Under the pieces are notes generated by a model. The model saw nothing but the letters and a program-made list of their open reading frames with translations, was not told the origin of the DNA and made no database searches. The position numbers and the translations under genes were made by a program. Of a stretch of DNA of 24,107 nucleotides, positions 19,175-24,107 are shown piece after piece (the stretch's first letter is position 1; each line of letters begins with the position of its first letter). Origin of the DNA: a virus; the IMG/VR virus record IMGVR_UViG_3300030380_004626, positions 1-24,107 of that record. The stretch is one strand, 5' to 3'.

Positions 19175-20191
19175 CTAATTATTTAAAAGAAGGGCAATAG
19201 CATCTTCTGCCTTACCCGATTGCTTTAAGCGCTGTAGCGCCTGATCTTGTTGCTTGGATTTTATAGAGCCGGGCCGTTTCTTAACCCCAGCCTTTACGGT
19301 TGGAGTTGTAGCTTTACCCGCTTTAGTATTTGCAGCTTTGCGCTTGTTAACCAGTGCTCGGTATTTCATGGCGTCATTCAAGGTAAGCACATATCTGTGG
19401 TCCCTTACCATTTGTAATTCTTCAGCCTTAAAACCGTAGTGCTCACCAGCTTTTAATAGCTTTGCTTTGTAAGCCGCTTCCTTTTCAGGATTTGCTAACT
19501 CCGGCAATTTCTCCATTAAAATTTTGGTTTGCTCATTAGTATATTGTTGAAGTTGTACTTCTTGCTCTCTTTGGCGTTCAGTGTGCAACTCTTGTAATTT
19601 ACCAACTTTAACGTTGTAATCACCAACTTCCTTGTCATAGATCATTTTGGCCCTCATAAAACCTACGGGGTCCGTTTCAAATAAATCTTCACTTGGAGGT
19701 ATTGGCGCTACAATGGGCGCTTCTTGCATTTGTTGTGAAAGCTCAAGTATTCGTTGGGTTTTGTTTGAATACTCAGACTGTGCACTTTTTAGCTCTTTTT
19801 CCAGTTGTGCAACGTCTTGCATTTTTCTTTGGATATAATCTTGACCAGCATTATTTCGCTTTAGTTCGCCCAAGGTAGCTTTTTTTATTTGACCATCAGA
19901 TTTATACTCAATCTCAATGTCATCAGAAAGCTCTAAGGGAACGGCGGTTTCCTCATCATTGACATCCTCAGTATCAGCCTCAAATTCTTCATCAAAAAGG
20001 TTATCGTCAGCCTCAGCCTCCAGCTCAATATCATCAGTTTCTACAGTCTCAATTTGAGGTTCCGTTTCCACTGGTTCAACTTCAGCCTTTTGGACTTCTT
20101 GGTTTTCTCCCTCAGCGGGAGTGTTTTGTACTTGTAAGATTGACGCTAACGCATCAGCCTCACTTATTGATTGCATAGTCGTGTCAGCCAC
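19175..20191 (-). CDS. Capsid scaffold protein
   Basis: A 338-aa protein from GTG 20191, with GGAAG about 9 bases before. The first 110 residues are extremely acidic (ETVETDDIELEAEADDNLFD), residues 115-230 form long coiled-coil helices (QDVAQLEKELKSAQSEYSNK), and the C-terminus is basic with a TKAGKATTPTVKAGVKKRPG stretch. This acidic-coil-basic layout with position between portal and capsid genes is that of internal scaffolding proteins, which guide procapsid assembly and leave before packaging. Assignment by layout and position. Confidence 0.8.
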   Translation of the reverse strand: MADTTMQSISEADALASILQVQNTPAEGENQEVQKAEVEPVETEPQIETVETDDIELEAEADDNLFDEEFEADTEDVNDEETAVPLELSDDIEIEYKSDGQIKKATLGELKRNNAGQDYIQRKMQDVAQLEKELKSAQSEYSNKTQRILELSQQMQEAPIVAPIPPSEDLFETDPVGFMRAKMIYDKEVGDYNVKVGKLQELHTERQREQEVQLQQYTNEQTKILMEKLPELANPEKEAAYKAKLLKAGEHYGFKAEELQMVRDHRYVLTLNDAMKYRALVNKRKAANTKAGKATTPTVKAGVKKRPGSIKSKQQDQALQRLKQSGKAEDAIALLLNN

Positions 20192-20195
20192 GGTG

Positions 20196-20447
20196 CTACT
20201 TCCTTCTAAGTTCTAAGAGGGTCTTTGCGGCTATTGCAGCGTCAAGATGTACCTCTATTTCTTTTATTGCCCTTATAATTGCATGGGCATCCTCACGCTT
20301 TTCAACTTCATGATTAGCGCTATTCATAAAAACGTCTTTTTGACGTTCACGAACTTCAGCTAACACCTTCAAAAATGAGGTATCAGCCTTTAACCTTTTG
20401 GCCTCTTCAGCCGTTAAAAGTTCTAATTTGTTCATACTTGTTAACAT
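20196..20447 (-). CDS. Small helical protein between portal and scaffold, 83 aa
   Basis: An 83-aa, mostly helical protein (LTAEEAKRLKADTSFLKVLA; MNSANHEVEKREDAHAIIRA). The start may be ATG 20447 or the fourth-next ATG (MNKLELL); neither has a clear ribosome site. It ends 5 bases before the scaffold start. Proteins of this size occur at this place in related phages and may be a scaffold helper; function unproven. Confidence 0.65.
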   Translation of the reverse strand: MLTSMNKLELLTAEEAKRLKADTSFLKVLAEVRERQKDVFMNSANHEVEKREDAHAIIRAIKEIEVHLDAAIAAKTLLELRRK

Positions 20448-20484
20448 AACATGGGTTGTTAAAATCTAACAAAAAACCGCGTTG

Positions 20485-22560
20485 TTATTGAGCTTGAGCT
20501 ACGTTAGCAATCGTTCTTATTTTATCTTGTTCAGCCTTAATAGCTGCAACATCTACGCTTTGCCCATATTGCCCAGCAATCTTAGCACCTTGAATAAACA
20601 AGTCTTGAGCCATTTTATCACGCTCACGATCATCATCAGCCGCAGCTTTTTGAGCATCTAGGCTTAACTTAGCTATATCAGTTTGTGCTTTTGTTTGCGC
20701 TTTCATTTGTTCAGCTTGTAAAAATGCTGCATTTGGATCTTGCTGAGTTTGCGCCATTTGAGCTTGTTGCTGTTGTTGAGCCGCCAATAATTGACCCTCA
20801 ATCTCTTGGTTTATAGGGGCAAAATATCGATCTGAATTTCTTATTCCATTAACTGCCAGCATATCACTCAGCGTATTCCTTATATTAGTAAGTGAGACTA
20901 AACCATTTTGAGGCCCATAACCTTGATATATTTGCATTTGTAGCTGGAGGGCGCTTTGCAAAGATTGTAATTTTTCATCTTCTCGTCCTGTTCCTAAACC
21001 TACATTTATACCTATGTCCCGGCTAACGTCCCAAACACGCGGATCTATAGGCGTATAAATACCGTTTAACCTTACCATTTGTTCCTCATCCACATTTTTG
21101 TGAATTGTTCTAAGTAAGATACCAAACAGATCCCGCATACCTGACGCTATGCTTCGAACCATAACTTCAATTTGCCCCGCCGCTGCCTCTACAGAAGCCG
21201 TAACAGCCGCTTTAGTTGTGCTTTGCATAGCATCTGGATTGAGAGCCATGTTTTGAGTTACACCCGTTTTTTGTTCAACCATCTTATCCATATAGTTTAG
21301 AGCTGATAATGTTTGCCCGGCAACAAACGGCACACTCAAATCTTGTATAGCTGTCCCGGCGTTCTCTCTCATTCTGACCAGTCCGCCGACTTCACTTTGC
21401 ATAAGGTCGTCTATATTCACAGATCCTTCTTTGAAAGCTAATCTTGGTGAATTAGTAAGGGCTACGTTATCTAATATTCCACGAAGAACAGACGTTGCAG
21501 CGTCTTGGTCATCCATACATATTGAAACAAGTGAACGGCCAAAGAAACTATGGGGTTCCGGGTCAACCTCGATTTTTGCAAAAGGTATTTCATCACAAGG
21601 CATATAATCTAGCAGTTCATAATCTTGCCCCGCACATATAAGCTTGTGGAGGGTCGGAACCCCTGTTCCATAAGCGTCAATCCTCATATAAGCTTCACTA
21701 ATTTCTATAGTTTGCATTGACGGATCTAAAACGTGCTCATCTTGGTCAGTGCCAGCAAATCCATGTCTGTAATTTTTTTCTACTTGTGTAAAACTTGAAC
21801 CTTCATCAGTTCCCGCCAAAGCCATAACCTGGTCTGGGTCAAAACCCATTGCTATAACGTCACCAACTCTCATTTCACTTTTTTGGCATACTATGTAGGC
21901 ATCTTGGAAAGTCCGGGCCTCACGATTTACGTACATCTCTTCTGGTGGAATAGCCTCAATGCAAAGCTCACCTTTTTCAGTTGTACGGCTTAATTTAATT
22001 TCATGAGTGGGCACTTCTATTTCCATGCCAAATTCATCTAATGACATACTAACAGTTGTTGTTTGCTCTAAAATTTCAACCTCATCATCATCCGTCAAAA
22101 GTGACAATTCATCATCAGACAAATCAGAAAAGCTAAATATTTCAGACTGAGGGTAACGTTTATAGTATGCCTTTATAAACCCAGCGCTCTTAACAAGGGC
22201 ATCTTCAATAACTTCATTTAAAATATTGAATCCATTATTTCTTTCAAACTCATGCTGAACATAAGAGGTAATTTGCTCAGCTAGAGGGGTGTCCTCTTGA
22301 GATTTTGGTAAATATTCAACTGGCTTACTGGTGGACATAAACACTCTCATTATAGAAGGTTTAACACCCCTCACGGTATCTCGGCATTTTGTAGCGACTA
22401 CTTTGCTGCGTCCTTCTTCATGCCCAAGATCAGTTTCCCCCGCCATATACCTTGCCGCTTTTAAGCGTTCTGTAGATATGTCCTGTTCTAAAAAATCGAC
22501 CGCGTCTTGTATGGCGTCACGTACAATTTCCTGAATGTCTACTTCTGTTAATGGTTCCAT
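20485..22560 (-). CDS. Portal protein
   Basis: A 691-aa protein, the usual length of podoviral portals. The N-terminal clip-wing region contains RSKVVATKCRDTVRGVKPSI and the stem follows about residues 330-480 (DDQDAATSVLRGILDNVALT; MALNPDAMQSTTKAAVTASV). The C-terminal 100 residues form a Gln/Ala-rich coiled coil, typical of a barrel extension inside the head. It forms the twelve-fold ring through which DNA passes. ATG 22560 overlaps the upstream stop (TAATG). Position before scaffold and capsid genes supports the assignment. Confidence 0.85.
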   Translation of the reverse strand: MEPLTEVDIQEIVRDAIQDAVDFLEQDISTERLKAARYMAGETDLGHEEGRSKVVATKCRDTVRGVKPSIMRVFMSTSKPVEYLPKSQEDTPLAEQITSYVQHEFERNNGFNILNEVIEDALVKSAGFIKAYYKRYPQSEIFSFSDLSDDELSLLTDDDEVEILEQTTTVSMSLDEFGMEIEVPTHEIKLSRTTEKGELCIEAIPPEEMYVNREARTFQDAYIVCQKSEMRVGDVIAMGFDPDQVMALAGTDEGSSFTQVEKNYRHGFAGTDQDEHVLDPSMQTIEISEAYMRIDAYGTGVPTLHKLICAGQDYELLDYMPCDEIPFAKIEVDPEPHSFFGRSLVSICMDDQDAATSVLRGILDNVALTNSPRLAFKEGSVNIDDLMQSEVGGLVRMRENAGTAIQDLSVPFVAGQTLSALNYMDKMVEQKTGVTQNMALNPDAMQSTTKAAVTASVEAAAGQIEVMVRSIASGMRDLFGILLRTIHKNVDEEQMVRLNGIYTPIDPRVWDVSRDIGINVGLGTGREDEKLQSLQSALQLQMQIYQGYGPQNGLVSLTNIRNTLSDMLAVNGIRNSDRYFAPINQEIEGQLLAAQQQQQAQMAQTQQDPNAAFLQAEQMKAQTKAQTDIAKLSLDAQKAAADDDRERDKMAQDLFIQGAKIAGQYGQSVDVAAIKAEQDKIRTIANVAQAQ

Positions 22561-24107
22561 TATCTACCACTCCCGCCTAATAATCCTATCATGGATGATG
22601 ACAGATCACCGCCACCCCTTGCGCCTTGTGTCATTCCTATTCCCCTAGCTGTATCAGCCGCCGCCCTATCTAATGGGCGACCTACATTCCTAATTAGAAG
22701 ATTTCCTAGTTTAGCTAATGCGCCATCATCCACTAATGCACGCTGTAATATTGCCGGGTCAGTAGTTGTTAAGATTTTTGCAAGTTGTCTGTTTTCAGCT
22801 TCAGTTAGCCCACGCCCAAATTTGTTAGCTATAGCGTTCCCAACCTGACCTATTAGCATGCCAGGGTTATTTATTGGGTTAACAGCGGTCATAGCTGCCC
22901 TAGATAAAAACCCATCACGAGCAAAGAATTTACCTTCATTTATACCCTCAGTAGTAATTGACCCGGATAATATTCTATCACTAGCCTTTTTAGACTCGTT
23001 GGCTACCTCAAGCTTTCTGAACACGCTTTCAACGCTTTCTTCAGGTAGTATCTTATCTAAAACTTGAGCCGTATGATTTTCAATATCACCTAAATCTTTA
23101 ATCATTGAAGCTTTTTGCTTCCCTACAAATTTATTTTGTAAGGTCATTAGAAAACCTGTTCTGTAAGCATTTAATTCAGCATCAGCCCCAGCTAGAGCTG
23201 CATCTAGCTCATCACCTTGTAAATTTTTGTTTTTAATTGCATCAATAGCATCCTCACGCTTTTTCAATAATTTGTTAAGCTGGATCATTTTTTCGCCGGG
23301 CTTCCCAGCAAGTGCTTCTTCACCAAACTTAAAAGCGTCTTTTTCTAAATTCATAGCTTTAGCTTGCGCCCTAGTTGACGCTAGAGCTGGCAAGTTTTGA
23401 TCCATAATATCACGTAGTTCTTTGGCTACTTCATCATATTCTTTACCAACATAACCACTTGTCCCCATTTTTCCGAATTCTTTGCTGGTAATAGCATCAG
23501 CGCCCCGCCTAATCATTTCAATTTCTTCAACGCTTGGCTTTTTGTTCAATCGGAAGTCACCTTTAGCTATATTAAGCTTTTTAGCCTCATCAGCATCAGT
23601 AACTTTTGTAATTACATCTTTATATGGCTCACCCGTCATAGGGTCTATTTTGCCAGTTCTTGTTTTCTGAACTTTTTGTATAGGCTTGCCAACTCCCGGC
23701 AATCTATTAACCGCGTCAATCATTGCGTCATCAACAACATTTGGAGCCGTTTGCGTTTTAAACGGGTCATACATTACTTTCTGTTGATCTTTCATTTCAT
23801 CTAGTCGGTTATCCCGTCTAAGTGTTGCGCTTGTTCCATCACCGCCTAATGCTTCATCAACTTGACCCATGGCAATATTTCTAGTTTCACCGGGCCTTAC
23901 TTGCGCTGCCCTAGTTATTTCCTCACCGCCTGGCTGACTTCTTAAAGCTTTCATTGCAGCGTTTAATGTTTCATTTTCAGATAGTATTTTGCCATCAATT
24001 AAATCTTGGATAACTTCACCTTCTGGTTTTCCAGTTTTAACAACAAGCCGTTGTACTTCATTATTAACAATGTTTTCACCTCTACGGCCCACTAGCAATT
24101 TAGCTTG
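22560..24107 (-). CDS. Internal virion-like protein, 5' end outside the window
   Basis: The frame is open from the right edge (515 residues) and ends TAA overlapping the portal ATG. A TTG at 24098 lies in frame but the reading continues to the edge, so the true start is likely beyond it. The protein is rich in charged helices (NLEKDAFKFGEEALAGKPGE, KLLKKREDAIDAIKNKNL) with a hydrophobic glycine-rich segment near the end (NPINNPGMLIGQVGNAIANK) and a low-complexity tail. This suits a large internal or ejection protein, but no catalytic domain is visible in this part. Gene order (just before portal) is unusual for T7-like phages. Confidence 0.65.
   Translation of the reverse strand, partial: QAKLLVGRRGENIVNNEVQRLVVKTGKPEGEVIQDLIDGKILSENETLNAAMKALRSQPGGEEITRAAQVRPGETRNIAMGQVDEALGGDGTSATLRRDNRLDEMKDQQKVMYDPFKTQTAPNVVDDAMIDAVNRLPGVGKPIQKVQKTRTGKIDPMTGEPYKDVITKVTDADEAKKLNIAKGDFRLNKKPSVEEIEMIRRGADAITSKEFGKMGTSGYVGKEYDEVAKELRDIMDQNLPALASTRAQAKAMNLEKDAFKFGEEALAGKPGEKMIQLNKLLKKREDAIDAIKNKNLQGDELDAALAGADAELNAYRTGFLMTLQNKFVGKQKASMIKDLGDIENHTAQVLDKILPEESVESVFRKLEVANESKKASDRILSGSITTEGINEGKFFARDGFLSRAAMTAVNPINNPGMLIGQVGNAIANKFGRGLTEAENRQLAKILTTTDPAILQRALVDDGALAKLGNLLIRNVGRPLDRAAADTARGIGMTQGARGGGDLSSSMIGLLGGSGR

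Overview
This window looks like part of a tailed double-stranded DNA phage genome, probably a short-tailed podovirus-like phage of a marine proteobacterium. It is moderately AT-rich and densely coded, with many TAATG and ATGA start/stop overlaps. It holds recognisable genes for both terminase subunits, portal, scaffold, capsid, holin, endolysin and replication. The marine assignment is an inference from protein style: tiny lysine-rich proteins, an SU10-type capsid, a lysis-region EF-hand protein and IYHDG / ERMRI tail repeats. No rRNA, tRNA, CRISPR array, insertion sequence or intact integrase was seen.

Layout along the minus strand, in transcription order. A ribbon-helix-helix regulator (11342) opens the early/replication operon: RuvC-like resolvase, a 54-aa protein, DNA methyltransferase, RecE/PDDEXK-type nuclease, ssDNA-binding protein with an SSB-like DEIPF tip, and primase-helicase. 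An iteron array beside an AT-rich stretch (6016-6190) follows and looks like a replication origin. Three small genes and a strong terminator (5024-5052) close the operon. A 475-bp non-coding region follows, with palindromes and G-tracts, then the packaging and tail genes: TerS, TerL, four tiny basic proteins joined by start/stop overlaps, an adaptor-like protein, a small virion-like protein, and a tail-fibre-like gene that runs off the left edge.

A second minus-strand block enters from the right edge: an internal virion-like protein, portal, an 83-aa protein, scaffold, SU10-type major capsid protein, then small genes leading into a lysis module (coiled-coil/membrane proteins, an EF-hand membrane protein, a 3TM-type holin and a GH19-type endolysin). 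Tail genes leave on the left and head genes enter on the right, so the simplest reading is one long late operon cut by the ends of a circular or permuted map; this is inference.

Between the two minus-strand blocks lies a plus-strand module (11474-14913) of ten small genes. Most are unrecognised. It includes a serine-recombinase homologue that has lost its catalytic residues, a winged-helix-like protein, a LexA-like winged-helix protein, another helix-turn-helix protein and a small membrane protein. It is divergent from the ribbon-helix-helix regulator across a palindromic operator and ends at a bidirectional terminator shared with the endolysin. It is the least explained part of the window and the best candidate for a new regulatory, exclusion or host-takeover system.
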